Source: Paracoccus pantotrophus
GTDB lineage: Bacteria; Pseudomonadota; Alphaproteobacteria; Rhodobacterales; Rhodobacteraceae
Assembly: GCF_008824185.1 (NCBI RefSeq)
Contig: NZ_CP044423.1
Coordinates: forward strand, 943,501-1,007,500
Length of the DNA stretch: 64,000 nt
Reading direction: 5' to 3'
The notes under the pieces are model-generated. The model saw nothing but the letters and a program-made list of their open reading frames with translations. It had not been told where the DNA came from and did no database searches. Positions 1 to 8,243 of the stretch are shown piece by piece. Every line of letters begins with the position of its first letter. Position 1 is the first letter of the stretch. The position numbers were made by a program, and so were the translations under genes.

Positions 1-355
1 CCAGCGCCTCCAGGGCGTTGCGGGGCAGGATCGCCGCGCGCGCCCGGCTGTCGCGGGCGACATAGGCCAGCTGCGCGGGCGTCCAGCGGATGTTCACGTT
101 GATGACCACGGCGCCCATCTTCCAGGCGCCGAACATGGCCGCGACCTCGTCTATGCCCTTGCGCAGATGCGCGATCACCCGGTCTCCGGGCCGGATGCCG
201 CGCCGGACCAGCCAGTCGGCCACGCGCCCGGCCTCGGCCGCCAGTTCGGCATAGGTGACCGCGCGGCCCTGGTCCACCGCGGCGATCTTGTCGGCGCGGG
301 CGGGCAGGTTGTCGGCCAGAAGGCGCCACATGCTGCGGTCGAAATCGTCACTCAT
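1..355 (-). CDS. AMP-binding acyl-CoA/acyl-acid ligase, N-terminal part (runs off the window)
   Basis: Only the first 118 codons are present; the gene continues past base 1. The protein starts MSDDFDRSMWRLLADNLPAR and then shows the usual opening of the ANL adenylate-forming superfamily: a TYAELAAEAGRVADWLVRRG helix, RPGDRV, and MGAVVINVN followed by RWTPAQLAYVARDS. These enzymes activate a carboxylate with ATP and usually pass it to CoA or a carrier protein. The catalytic P-loop (TSGTTG-type) and the hinge lie outside the window, so the substrate cannot be judged. The ATG overlaps the end of the upstream acyltransferase gene by 8 bp, which suggests translational coupling and a shared job, perhaps activating an acyl group for polysaccharide decoration (inference). 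Confidence 0.75.
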   Translation of the reverse strand, partial: MSDDFDRSMWRLLADNLPARADKIAAVDQGRAVTYAELAAEAGRVADWLVRRGIRPGDRVIAHLRKGIDEVAAMFGAWKMGAVVINVNIRWTPAQLAYVARDSRARAAILPRNALEAL

Positions 356-890
356 CGGCGGGGGCCTTCTTTCTGGCGGCAAAGATCGGCAGGCTGGGAT
401 AGATCTTGGCGGGCGAGCCGATCACCACCGAATCCGGCGGCACATTGGTCGTCACCGCGGTATTGGCGCCGATCCGCACCCGGTCGCCGATGGTGATCGG
501 GCCCAGCACGCAGGAATTGACGCCGATGAACACGTCGTCGCCGATCACCGGCGCGCCGGGGCCCATGTTGGTGCCGATGGTGACATTGTGCATCACCCCG
601 CAGCGGTCGCCGATCACCACCTCGGGATGGATCGACAGCGAGCCCTCGGCATGGATGATGTGGAAATCCTTGCCCAGCCGCACCTGCGGCGGGATCCAGA
701 CCTTGGTCACGTTCAGGATCAGGATCTTCATCAGCGCATAGGGCTTGCCGGCCAGCCAGCGCAGCAGCGGGTTCTTCACCCCGATGGCCCAGCGGCCATA
801 GCGATAGACGGCAAGCGAGACGAAGGCGGGCTCGGTCAGCGAACGGCCGTGTCGTCTGTAGTCATCCCGGAGAGTTTCGAACATCACCAT
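348..890 (-). CDS. Hexapeptide-repeat acyltransferase (serine acetyltransferase-like)
   Basis: 180 residues. A helical N-terminal part (about 1-60) is followed by a left-handed beta-helix of hexapeptide repeats (about 65-165) with VVIGD, NVTIGTN, VIGDDVFIGVNS and ITIGDRVRIGANT units. The HNVTIGTN segment resembles the catalytic-histidine turn of serine O-acetyltransferases. The protein is shorter than CysE and sits in a polysaccharide operon, so O-acylation of a sugar or of a lipid-linked saccharide is more likely than cysteine synthesis (inference from context). It overlaps the following AMP-binding ligase gene by 8 bp. The acceptor is unknown. Confidence 0.8.
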   Translation of the reverse strand: MVMFETLRDDYRRHGRSLTEPAFVSLAVYRYGRWAIGVKNPLLRWLAGKPYALMKILILNVTKVWIPPQVRLGKDFHIIHAEGSLSIHPEVVIGDRCGVMHNVTIGTNMGPGAPVIGDDVFIGVNSCVLGPITIGDRVRIGANTAVTTNVPPDSVVIGSPAKIYPSLPIFAARKKAPADE

Positions 891-984
891 GCACTTGCTT
901 AATCACTTCGGCGGGAAATAAGGGTCGCCCGCCCCCATATTCCGATGTCTCGCGGCAAACTCAACCTGACTGTTAGGACGGGTT

Positions 985-2037
985 TCAGGGGTTTTGGGCC
1001 GCGATCAGGTCGAGCGTGCGCCGGATCTGGTCCCATTCCACCCGGTAGCCGCGGGCTGTGCCGGACCCCACCACCATCGCGTAATGCTGCTGCCAGCAAT
1101 CCGTCAGCAGCTTGAGCGAGGTGGTCACCCGGTCCGCCGGCTGCAAGGTCAGCACCGTGCCGCCCGGCGCCATGGCGATGACGCCATGGGCCAATTGGCT
1201 GCCCTCGACCCCCGCCACGATCCGGGCCGCGCCCGCCGCCGCGGCCAGTTCGTCGGCATCCTGGCGGTCAATGTAGAGGGTGCGGAAACCGTATTCGGCC
1301 TCCAACCGCTCGGCGATCTCGGCCTCGTTCTCCAGGATGCGGGCATCGCCGCTGGCGCCGCGGAAGATGAAGACGCCGGGCAGGGGTTCCAGCGCCCGGC
1401 CCTGAAGGATCAGGGCGCGGTTGCGCTGCGCGCGGGCGCGGCGGTGGCTGTTGCTTTGCAGGTCGTCGAACAGGATCAGCTCGTCGAAATGCACGTCGCC
1501 GATGCGGCGCGGCGCCATGCCCAGCAATTCCTCGTAGCGCGCGATATGGCCGCCGCGCAGCGGCGCGGAGGTCACCGGCGCGCCCGTCTCCTCGGCCAGG
1601 CGATAGGCAAGGCAGTCGTTCAAGAGCCAGTTGCCGAACCAGCGGTTGCCGATCCAGCTTTCGTAAAGCGCGCCCGACAGGCTTTCGCGCGGCCGGGCAT
1701 AGCTGAAGGGCGCGCGCTTGTGCGGGCGCAGGTGGCGCTCGGCCCCGCGCGCATGCAGCACGCCATCGACGAAATCCACGTCGCGGAAGCGATAGCCCAT
1801 GGTGGGCGGCGTCTGCTCGGCCGGGTTGCCCTGCATCTGTTCCAGGATGTCGGGCAGGGCGCCGAACTCGGTGCGCGCGATATGCTCGATCTGGTCGGGC
1901 AGCCAGATGCCCGGCATGACCTCGACCACCTCGGCCGGAGAGATCTCCCATCGCTCGACGGCGGTGGCAAAGAAATCCGCGGGGCCCAGCCCGGCAAGGC
2001 GGCGCAGGCGGTTATGGGTCGGTCTGAGGGAATGCAT
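985..2037 (-). CDS. Glycosyltransferase family 61 protein (DUF563)
   Basis: 350 residues. The C-terminal half has the family 61 pattern: VFIFRGASGDARILENEAEI, then GFRTLYIDRQDADELAAAAG, then RIVAGVEGSQLAHGVIAMAP, which matches the arginine/asparagine strand and the G-x-G-x2-L turn of DUF563 transferases. Family 61 includes eukaryotic xylosyl/GlcNAc transferases, and in Rhodobacteraceae such proteins are common in capsule and exopolysaccharide loci. There is no signal peptide or membrane segment, so it is probably a cytosolic transferase acting on an undecaprenyl-linked or lipid A-linked acceptor. It lies 73 bp downstream of the SGNH esterase gene in the same direction. Donor and acceptor sugars cannot be read from the sequence. 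Confidence 0.85.
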   Translation of the reverse strand: MHSLRPTHNRLRRLAGLGPADFFATAVERWEISPAEVVEVMPGIWLPDQIEHIARTEFGALPDILEQMQGNPAEQTPPTMGYRFRDVDFVDGVLHARGAERHLRPHKRAPFSYARPRESLSGALYESWIGNRWFGNWLLNDCLAYRLAEETGAPVTSAPLRGGHIARYEELLGMAPRRIGDVHFDELILFDDLQSNSHRRARAQRNRALILQGRALEPLPGVFIFRGASGDARILENEAEIAERLEAEYGFRTLYIDRQDADELAAAAGAARIVAGVEGSQLAHGVIAMAPGGTVLTLQPADRVTTSLKLLTDCWQQHYAMVVGSGTARGYRVEWDQIRRTLDLIAAQNP

Positions 2038-2110
2038 GGCGGCTCGGCTGGCAGGGTCGGGTGGAGTTTGCGGGCGGGCGCCGGCGGGCGCAAGAGACAG
2101 AATGTGCAGT

Positions 2111-3277
2111 TCAGTTCGGATCCGGCCCCTTCAGCGCCGCGACCAGCGCCTGCGCGATCATCGCGTGATCCTCGGCCGAGGGGTGCCACAGGCAGGCGTT
2201 GCGCCGCGGATCGCCCAGCACGACCAGGCGGTTGGCCAGGCCCCGGCGATCCAGCAGTTCCGAGGCGGTCCGATGCGCCTCGACCAGTTCGGGCCCGTAT
2301 TCGCCGAAGGCCAGCAGCACCAGGGTCGCGCCGGGGTTTTCCTGCGCGCGGGCGGCGGCGAAATCGGCCAGCGCCGGGCCGAACTCGTGGCGCAGCTGGC
2401 CCTTGTCGCTCCAGCGTTCGCCGGGGGCGAGTTCCGAGCCGAACACGTTCGAGCCCAGCCCGATGACCACCATATCCGCCTTGCGCTCCGGCAGGGGGGC
2501 CGCATCCGGCTGTCCCGGCAGGGCCAGGGGATAGAGCCGGTCCATGGTGCGGTCGGGCTCGGCGCTGCCGTAGTTGCGCAAGAGCCCGATGCCCGAGCGG
2601 GCGACGATGCGGTAATCCGCGCCCAGCGCCGCCGCGACCTGCGGGCCGAAGCCGCGGCTGGTATCGGTCGCGGCATAGATCTCCTCAGCCTCGCAATCGC
2701 GGCGGCTGGCGGTATTGGCAAAGCCGACGGTATCGGAATCGCCGATGAACTCGATCAGCCGCGGCGCCGGGTCGGGCGGCGGCAGCGCCTGGGCCGAATC
2801 GTCCAGGAAGAAGCCGCCGAACAGCGCCGGGCCGGCGGATTCACTGATCTTTTCGGCGCGGATCTCATGCCGGCCGGGGGCGAGGCCGCGGATATGCAGA
2901 TCCTGCCGGCCGGGGCGCGAGACCTCGACCGCCTTGCCGTCCAGCGTCACCCGCCAGCGATTGACCGCATCGTCGAAGCGCAGCACGATCCCCGTGCCCT
3001 GAAACCGGGCCGAGGCGTGAAAGCCCGGCCATTCGTGGCGATAGCCCTGGCCCGCGGGGCCGGGGGCGGCGCGGCCGGTCGCCTGGGCGGGCAGGGCGGT
3101 CCATCCGGGTCGCGGCGGGCCGAGTTCCGCCTGGAATCCCGCATCCCCGGCCAGGCTCAGCGTCGGCACCGGCGTCGCCGGGCGCGGCGGTTCGGGCCAG
3201 ACCAGGAAAGCGGTCCCCGCGACCAGGGCGGCGACCAGGACCGTCGCGCCGATCCGCCTTGTCCAGATTGCACCCAT
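2111..3277 (-). CDS. Membrane-anchored SGNH/GDSL esterase, carbohydrate esterase 2-like
   Basis: 388 residues from the chosen ATG at 3277; an in-frame ATG at 3337 would add 20 residues before the signal anchor. After a TRR start there is one hydrophobic segment (about 8-28, RIGATVLVAALVAGTAFLV), so the enzyme probably sits on the periplasmic face. Residues about 85-190 look like the beta-sandwich N-terminal domain of CE2 esterases. The SGNH domain follows with IEFIGDSDTVGFAN (nucleophile serine block), DMVVIGLGSNVFG (Asn block) and HPSAEDH near the C-terminus (Asp/His block). CE2 enzymes remove O-acetyl groups from polysaccharides. Within this operon it may trim or transfer acetyl groups on the exported glycan (inference). 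Confidence 0.75.
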   Translation of the reverse strand: MGAIWTRRIGATVLVAALVAGTAFLVWPEPPRPATPVPTLSLAGDAGFQAELGPPRPGWTALPAQATGRAAPGPAGQGYRHEWPGFHASARFQGTGIVLRFDDAVNRWRVTLDGKAVEVSRPGRQDLHIRGLAPGRHEIRAEKISESAGPALFGGFFLDDSAQALPPPDPAPRLIEFIGDSDTVGFANTASRRDCEAEEIYAATDTSRGFGPQVAAALGADYRIVARSGIGLLRNYGSAEPDRTMDRLYPLALPGQPDAAPLPERKADMVVIGLGSNVFGSELAPGERWSDKGQLRHEFGPALADFAAARAQENPGATLVLLAFGEYGPELVEAHRTASELLDRRGLANRLVVLGDPRRNACLWHPSAEDHAMIAQALVAALKGPDPN

Positions 3278-3345
3278 GACCGCCCACCCGAAACCCTGGC
3301 GCCGATCCTGATCAAGCCGGGCCGGCAAGTCCAGCACCCTGCCGG

Positions 3346-4515
3346 TCAGCCGCGAAATTCGGCAAGGATGCCGATCGCCTCGTGCATGTCATAAGGGTGA
3401 TTGCCGATGAAGAAGCCGTTGCGGTCGATCTCCTCGGCATGGCTCATCGGCCCATGCAGGCTGTGATCCATCAGGCGCAGCACGGGATTTTGGGTGAAAT
3501 TGCCGCTGACGATGGGCCGGGTCTCGAACCCGAGGGCGCCGAGCCGGGCCAGAATCCCGCGTCGCGTCAGGCCCGTTTCCGGCCGCAGCACCAGCGAAAA
3601 TCCGAACCAGCTGCTTTTGCCGGTTTCGCGCTGGATGCGGAACAGCGGGTGGTCTGCCATCGCCTGCTGCCAGAGCGCGCCATTCGCGCGCCGCCCCTCG
3701 ATCAGCCGCGGCAGCTTTTCCAGCTGCGCCCGGCCCAGGGCGCCCGACATCTCCAGCGGACGCAGGTTGTAGCCGGGCAGGACGAAGCGAAAGCTTTCCT
3801 CGAAGGGATCGTCGCTCTTCTCGCCGGTCACGCGGTTGAATTTCGGCAGGTCGCGCGTCCAGCCATGCGCCCGCAGCGCCAGCAGGATGTGGTAAAGTTC
3901 CTCGTCATCGGTGACGACCAGCCCCCCCTCCATGGTCGAGATGTGATGCGAGAAGAAGGTCGAAAACGTCCCCATCACCCCGAAGGTGCCGCATTGCCGG
4001 CCGCCGAAGGTGGCGCCCATCGATTCGCAATTATCCTCGATCAGCACGATATTGCGGGTGCCGATGAGGGCACGGATCGCGTCGAAATCATTGGGATTGC
4101 CCAGCAGGTTCACCGCCATGATCGCGCGGGTGCGGGGTCCAATCGCCCCGGCCAGCCCGGCAAGGTCGTAGTTCAGCGTCTCGCGGTCGATGTCGACGAA
4201 TTTCAGGTGCAGCCCGTATTGGTGCAGCGGAAAGAAGGTGGTGGACCAGGAGACTGCCGGCACGATCACCTCGTCGCCCGGCATCAGCCGCAAGGCGGGG
4301 TTCTGCGTATGGCGCAGCGCCGCCGCCATGGCGAGATTGGCCGAGGAGCCCGAGTTCACCATCACCGCGTAACGGCTGCCGGTGAAACAGGCGAATTCTT
4401 CCTCGAAGGCCGCCACCTCGGGGCCCATGGAAAAGCGGTCCGAGTCGATCACCCGTTGCAAGGCGGCCCGTTCCGCCTCGTCCCAGCTGGAAGTGGCAAG
4501 GGGAAAGCCGCTCAT
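3346..4515 (-). CDS. colD: ColD-type GDP-4-keto-6-deoxy-D-mannose 3-dehydratase (PLP enzyme with His in place of Lys)
   Basis: 389 residues, with the DegT/DnrJ/EryC1/StrS aminotransferase fold: NSGSSANL (phosphate binding), AVSWSTTFFP, and LIEDNCESMGATF holding the PLP-pyridine aspartate. In aminotransferases of this family the next motif carries the Schiff-base lysine before an ITTGEGG-like stretch. Here it reads FSTFFSHHISTMEGG, with His190 at the lysine position. That substitution is the hallmark of 3-dehydratases such as ColD, which use PMP and glutamate to remove the 3-hydroxyl of GDP-4-keto-6-deoxymannose. The length matches ColD, and I see no cysteine cluster for the 2Fe-2S site of the CDP-sugar enzyme DdhC/E1. 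The ATG at 4515 overlaps the preceding stop (ATGA), which fixes the start. Substrate specificity is inferred from the neighbours gmd and colC/fcl. Confidence 0.8.
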   Translation of the reverse strand: MSGFPLATSSWDEAERAALQRVIDSDRFSMGPEVAAFEEEFACFTGSRYAVMVNSGSSANLAMAAALRHTQNPALRLMPGDEVIVPAVSWSTTFFPLHQYGLHLKFVDIDRETLNYDLAGLAGAIGPRTRAIMAVNLLGNPNDFDAIRALIGTRNIVLIEDNCESMGATFGGRQCGTFGVMGTFSTFFSHHISTMEGGLVVTDDEELYHILLALRAHGWTRDLPKFNRVTGEKSDDPFEESFRFVLPGYNLRPLEMSGALGRAQLEKLPRLIEGRRANGALWQQAMADHPLFRIQRETGKSSWFGFSLVLRPETGLTRRGILARLGALGFETRPIVSGNFTQNPVLRLMDHSLHGPMSHAEEIDRNGFFIGNHPYDMHEAIGILAEFRG

Positions 4516-5435
4516 GGCTGATGCTCCAGATACCAGGCATAGGTGGCGGCGATGCCCTCGCGCAGGCCGGTTTGCGGCGCCCAGCCCCATTCCGTCTGCC
4601 GCGCCACGGACAGGAGCTTGCGCCGCATGCCCACCGGCTTGCCCAGGTCGTGGACAAAACGGCCCTGCCAGCCGATCACCCCGGCCGCGATGCGGTAATA
4701 GTCGTCGATGGCATGATCCACGCCCGGCCCGATATTCATCACTGCCGGCACGGACGAGGGACCGGCCAGCGCCCGCAGGATCGCCTCGGCCAGGTCGCCC
4801 GCATGCATGAACTCGCGCCGGGCCGTGCCGTCGCCCCAGATCTCGACCGTCTCATGGCCCTCGACCCTGGCGCGGTGGATCTTGTGGATGATCGCCGGCA
4901 GGAGGTGCGACTGGCCTGGGTCGAACTTGTCGAAGGGGCCGTAGAGGTTGCAGGGTACCAGCGTGCGCCATTGCAGGCCGCGATCCTCGCGGCAGGCATG
5001 GTCCACCAGCCGCATCGCCATGATCTTGGCCAAGGCATAGCCCTCGTTGCTGGGCTCGAGCGGGCCGGTCAGGATCTGCTCCTCGGCCAGGCCGCAATGC
5101 AGGTCGCGCGGATAGACGCAGCTCGAACTCAGGTTGATCAGCACCGGGATACGCGCCTCGCGGCAGGCGGCGATCAGGTTCAGCCCGATGCGGGCGTTCT
5201 CGATCAGATACCGCATCGGCTCGGCCAGGTTGGCCTGGATGCCCCCGACCACGCCCGCGGCATGGACCACCGCATCGGGGCGATGCCGCGCCAGCCAGTC
5301 CCGCAGCGCGTCCGCGTCGCACAGGTCCAGCTCGGTGCGCGCGGGCGCCAGCACCTGCCAGGCGGCGATGCCGGGATGGGCGCGCAGGTTGCGCCCGACC
5401 ATGCCATGCCCGCCGGTGATGAACAGCCGTGCCAT
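4512..5435 (-). CDS. colC: GDP-L-colitose synthase / GDP-L-fucose synthase-like epimerase-reductase
   Basis: 307 residues, a short-chain dehydrogenase of the GDP-fucose synthase (Fcl/GMER) family. The N-terminal ITGGHGMVGRNL is the NADPH-binding glycine motif. NLSSSCVYP carries the catalytic serine and the epimerase cysteine, and YALAKIMAM holds the Tyr-x3-Lys pair. NLYGPFDKFDPGQSHLLPA aligns with the conserved segment carrying the second epimerase acid/base histidine. By itself this would be called fcl. Because a ColD-type dehydratase overlaps it by 4 bp and gmd abuts it upstream, the more consistent reading is ColC, which epimerises C5 and reduces C4 of GDP-4-keto-3,6-dideoxymannose. Fcl activity towards GDP-fucose remains the alternative. 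Confidence 0.75.
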   Translation of the reverse strand: MARLFITGGHGMVGRNLRAHPGIAAWQVLAPARTELDLCDADALRDWLARHRPDAVVHAAGVVGGIQANLAEPMRYLIENARIGLNLIAACREARIPVLINLSSSCVYPRDLHCGLAEEQILTGPLEPSNEGYALAKIMAMRLVDHACREDRGLQWRTLVPCNLYGPFDKFDPGQSHLLPAIIHKIHRARVEGHETVEIWGDGTARREFMHAGDLAEAILRALAGPSSVPAVMNIGPGVDHAIDDYYRIAAGVIGWQGRFVHDLGKPVGMRRKLLSVARQTEWGWAPQTGLREGIAATYAWYLEHQP

Positions 5436-6560
5436 CTATCGCGCCTCCTGCGCGACGGCCGGACCCAGCCCATGCCGCTTCAGCAACGCATTCTGCCGTG
5501 CCGCCCGCAGGTCGGCGGCGACCATCTCGGCGATCATCTCGCGCAAGCCGGTCCGGGGCCGCCAGCCCAGCCGCCGATGCGCCTTGGCGGCATCGCCCCG
5601 CAGGCTCGCCACCTCGGCCGGGCGGAAATACTTGGGATCGACCCGCATCACAACATCGCCCGGACGCAGGGCCGGCGCCCGGTCGCCCGCGACCGAGGCG
5701 ACCAGGGCGACCTCATCCAAGCCCGTGCCGCGAAACTCCAGCGCGATGCCCAGCTCCTCGGCGGCCCAGGTCAGGAACTGGCGCACGGAATGCTGCTCGC
5801 CGGTGGCGATGACGTAATCGTCGGGCGCATCGCATTGCAGCATCAGCCATTGCATGCGCACATAGTCGCGGGCATGGCCCCAGTCGCGCAGCGCGTCCAG
5901 GTTGCCCAGGTACAGGCAACCCCCGACCCCCTGGGCAAGATTGGCCAGCCCGCGGGTGATCTTGCGGGTGACGAAGGTCTCGCCGCGGCGCGGGCTCTCG
6001 TGGTTGAACAGGATGCCGTTGCAGGCGAAAATCCCATAGGCCTCGCGATAGTTCACCGTGATCCAATAGGCATAGAGCTTGGCCACGGCATAGGGGCTGC
6101 GCGGGTGAAAGGGCGTGCGCTCGGTCTGCGGCACCTCGCGCACCAGCCCGTAAAGCTCGGAGCTCGACGCCTGGTAGAACCGCGTCACCCGCTCCAGCCC
6201 CAGGAAACGGATCGCCTCCAGCAGCCGCAGCGTCCCCAGCCCGTCAACGTCGGCCGTATATTCCGGCGCCTCGAAACTGACCGCGACATGGGATTGCGCA
6301 CCCAGGTTATAGACCTCGTCCGGCCGCACCTCGGCCATGATCCGAGTCAGGTTCGAGGCATCGGACAGGTCGCCGTAATGCAGCAAGAAGCGCGGCGCGA
6401 CCTCATGCGGATCCTGGAAGATTTGATCGACCCGCTGGGTGTTGAAGGAAGAGGACCGGCGCTTGATGCCATGCACCTCATAGCCCTTTTCCAGCAGGAA
6501 CTCGGCCAGGTAGGAGCCATCCTGCCCCGTCACCCCGGTAATCAGCGCCTTCTTCACCAT
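5436..6560 (-). CDS. gmd: GDP-mannose 4,6-dehydratase
   Basis: 374 residues from ATG 6560, where the recognisable protein begins MVKKALITGVTGQDGSYLAE. The TGVTGQDG nucleotide motif, the YNLGAQSHVAVSF segment, QASSSELYG (Ser/Glu active site), SPYAVAKLYAYW (Tyr-x3-Lys) and HESPRRGETFVTRKI are all diagnostic of Gmd. The enzyme converts GDP-D-mannose to GDP-4-keto-6-deoxy-D-mannose with bound NADP, the first step towards GDP-fucose, GDP-rhamnose, GDP-perosamine or GDP-colitose. It is the first gene of the minus-strand operon and its TAG directly abuts the next ATG with no gap. About 200 bp separate it from proS upstream. Confidence 0.95.
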   Translation of the reverse strand: MVKKALITGVTGQDGSYLAEFLLEKGYEVHGIKRRSSSFNTQRVDQIFQDPHEVAPRFLLHYGDLSDASNLTRIMAEVRPDEVYNLGAQSHVAVSFEAPEYTADVDGLGTLRLLEAIRFLGLERVTRFYQASSSELYGLVREVPQTERTPFHPRSPYAVAKLYAYWITVNYREAYGIFACNGILFNHESPRRGETFVTRKITRGLANLAQGVGGCLYLGNLDALRDWGHARDYVRMQWLMLQCDAPDDYVIATGEQHSVRQFLTWAAEELGIALEFRGTGLDEVALVASVAGDRAPALRPGDVVMRVDPKYFRPAEVASLRGDAAKAHRRLGWRPRTGLREMIAEMVAADLRAARQNALLKRHGLGPAVAQEAR

Positions 6561-6606
6561 GAACCGCTCACTCTTGAACCACGAAACCGCGAAACCGTGA
6601 AACCAT

Positions 6607-6638
6607 GCCGCCTGGCGCCGCGCGGAAGGGCAGGCGGC
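6607..6638 (-). terminator. GC-rich hairpin next to repeat copy 2, between proS and gmd
   Basis: GCCGCCTG at 6607-6614 pairs exactly with CAGGCGGC at 6631-6638 around a 16-nt loop. On the minus strand it follows the proS gene and the 22-bp repeat. There is no T-run, so it may be a factor-dependent terminator or an mRNA 3'-end stabiliser rather than an intrinsic terminator. Confidence 0.4.
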
Positions 6639-6659
6639 TTCTTCGTTCTCCAAATACCC
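6638..6659 (-). repeat. Dispersed 22-bp intergenic repeat, copy 2
   Basis: On the minus strand this reads GGGTATTTGGAGAACGAAGA followed by AG. Related 22-bp units lie at 6710-6731, 29960-29981 and 57197-57218. It is downstream of proS and in the same orientation as that gene, with a GC hairpin directly after it. Confidence 0.7.
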
Positions 6660-6709
6660 ACCCGGCCGCACCGCCCGAGCCGGGGGCGCCGCCTGCGCGC
6701 CGCCCCATG

Positions 6710-6731
6710 TTTCTGCATTGCCCAAATACCC
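6710..6731 (-). repeat. Dispersed 22-bp intergenic repeat, diverged copy 1
   Basis: On the minus strand this reads GGGTATTTGGGCAATGCAGA followed by AA, most of whose positions agree with the consensus of the other copies. It is bracketed by CCCC and GGGG and lies about 30 bp after the proS stop codon, in proS orientation. It looks like a decayed duplicate of the copy at 6638-6659. Confidence 0.5.
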
Positions 6732-6762
6732 GGGGCAACCGTACCGCCGGACGCGGCCGCGC

Positions 6763-8115
6763 CTATTTCGCGGCGTCGAAGACCGGCTGGTAGATTTCCT
6801 TCAGCCGCGCCACCGCCTCCTGCGGCGACAGCTCGACCGATTCGCCGCTGCGGCGCGAGGTCAGCTCGACCTTGTTCGCCGCCAGCCCGCGCGGGCCGAC
6901 GGTGATGCGCCAGGGCAGGCCGATCAGGTCCATGGTGGCGAATTTCGCCCCCGCCCGCTCGTCGCGGTCGTCATAGAGCGGGTCCAGACCCTGCGCCTTG
7001 AGCTCGGCATAAAGCGCCTCGCAGGCACCGTCGGTCGAGGCGTCGCCCTGCTTGAGGTTGACGATCCCGGCATGGAAGGGCGTCACCCCCTCGGGCCAGA
7101 TGATGCCCTTGTCGTCATGGCTGGCCTCGATGATGGCGCCCAGAAGGCGGCTGACGCCGATGCCGTGCGAGCCCATGTGCACCGGCACGCGCTGGCCGTC
7201 CGGGCCGACCACGGTGGCGCCCATCGGCTCGGAATACTTGGTGCCGAAATAGAAGATCTGCCCGACCTCGATGCCGCGCGCCTGGCGGCGGCGCTCCTCG
7301 GGGATCTGCTCGAACAGCGTCGCGTCATGGGTCTCGTCGGTACGGGCATAGCGGCTGGTGAACTCCTCCAGCACGGCCTGGCATTGCGCGACATCGTCGT
7401 AATCGATCTGGCGGTCGCCGAATTTCAGGTCGGTGATCTGGCTGTCGTAGAACACTTCCGACTCGCCGGTCTCGGCCAGCACCAGGAATTCATGGGTATA
7501 GTCGCCGCCGATCGGGCCGCCGTCGGCGCGCATCGGGATCGCCTGCAGCCCCATGCGCTCATAGGTGCGCAGGTAGCTGACCAGGTGCCGGTTATAGGCA
7601 TGCAGCGCGTCTTCCTTGGTCAGGTCGAAATTGTAGCCGTCCTTCATCAGGAACTCGCGCCCGCGCATGACGCCGAAGCGGGGGCGGATCTCGTCGCGGA
7701 ACTTCCACTGGATGTGATACAGCGTCAGCGGCAGATCCTTGTAGCTGTTCACGTGGCCGCGGAAGATGTCGGTGATCATCTCCTCGTTGGTGGGCCCGTA
7801 AAGCAGGTCGCGCTTGTGGCGGTCGCGGATGCGCAGCATCTCCTCGCCGTAATCGTCGTAGCGGCCGCTCTCGCGCCACAGGTCGGCGGGTTGCAGCGTC
7901 GGCATCAGCATGGCGACATGGCCGGCGCGGGCCTGTTCCTCGTGCACGATCTGCTCGATGCGGCGCAGCACCTTGAAGCCCAGAGGCAGCCAGGAATAGA
8001 TGCCGGCCGCCTGCTGCTTGATCATGCCGGCACGCAGCATCAGCCGGTGGCTGACGATCTGGGCCTCTTTGGGGTCTTCCTTCAGGACGGGCATGAAATA
8101 GCGCGACAGACGCAT
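6763..8115 (-). CDS. proS: Prolyl-tRNA synthetase, alphaproteobacterial short form
   Basis: 450 residues from ATG 8115, where the typical N-terminus MRLSRYFMPVLKEDPKEAQI begins. It attaches proline to tRNA-Pro in the cytosol. Class II synthetase landmarks are visible: RLMLRAGMIKQQAAGIYSWL, TNEEMITDIFR, a motif 2 region around QWKFRDEIRPRFGVMRGREF, HMGSHGIGVSRLLGA (motif 3) and a C-terminal anticodon-binding domain (about 345-450). The roughly 180-residue editing insertion of E. coli-type ProS is missing, as expected for the alphaproteobacterial/mitochondrial form. The longer frame upstream of 8115 has no recognisable homology. It lies divergent from the PerM gene. Confidence 0.95.
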   Translation of the reverse strand: MRLSRYFMPVLKEDPKEAQIVSHRLMLRAGMIKQQAAGIYSWLPLGFKVLRRIEQIVHEEQARAGHVAMLMPTLQPADLWRESGRYDDYGEEMLRIRDRHKRDLLYGPTNEEMITDIFRGHVNSYKDLPLTLYHIQWKFRDEIRPRFGVMRGREFLMKDGYNFDLTKEDALHAYNRHLVSYLRTYERMGLQAIPMRADGGPIGGDYTHEFLVLAETGESEVFYDSQITDLKFGDRQIDYDDVAQCQAVLEEFTSRYARTDETHDATLFEQIPEERRRQARGIEVGQIFYFGTKYSEPMGATVVGPDGQRVPVHMGSHGIGVSRLLGAIIEASHDDKGIIWPEGVTPFHAGIVNLKQGDASTDGACEALYAELKAQGLDPLYDDRDERAGAKFATMDLIGLPWRITVGPRGLAANKVELTSRRSGESVELSPQEAVARLKEIYQPVFDAAK

Positions 8116-8243
8116 GGCGAAATCCTCATGATGGCCGGCACGGGTTAGCGGATCGCGGATAGCGGGGCAACGCCCTTCCTTGCAAGCCGGGCCGCGACCG
8201 TCCACATAGGAACGCAAACGCGGGGACGGGAGCGACAAGACCC

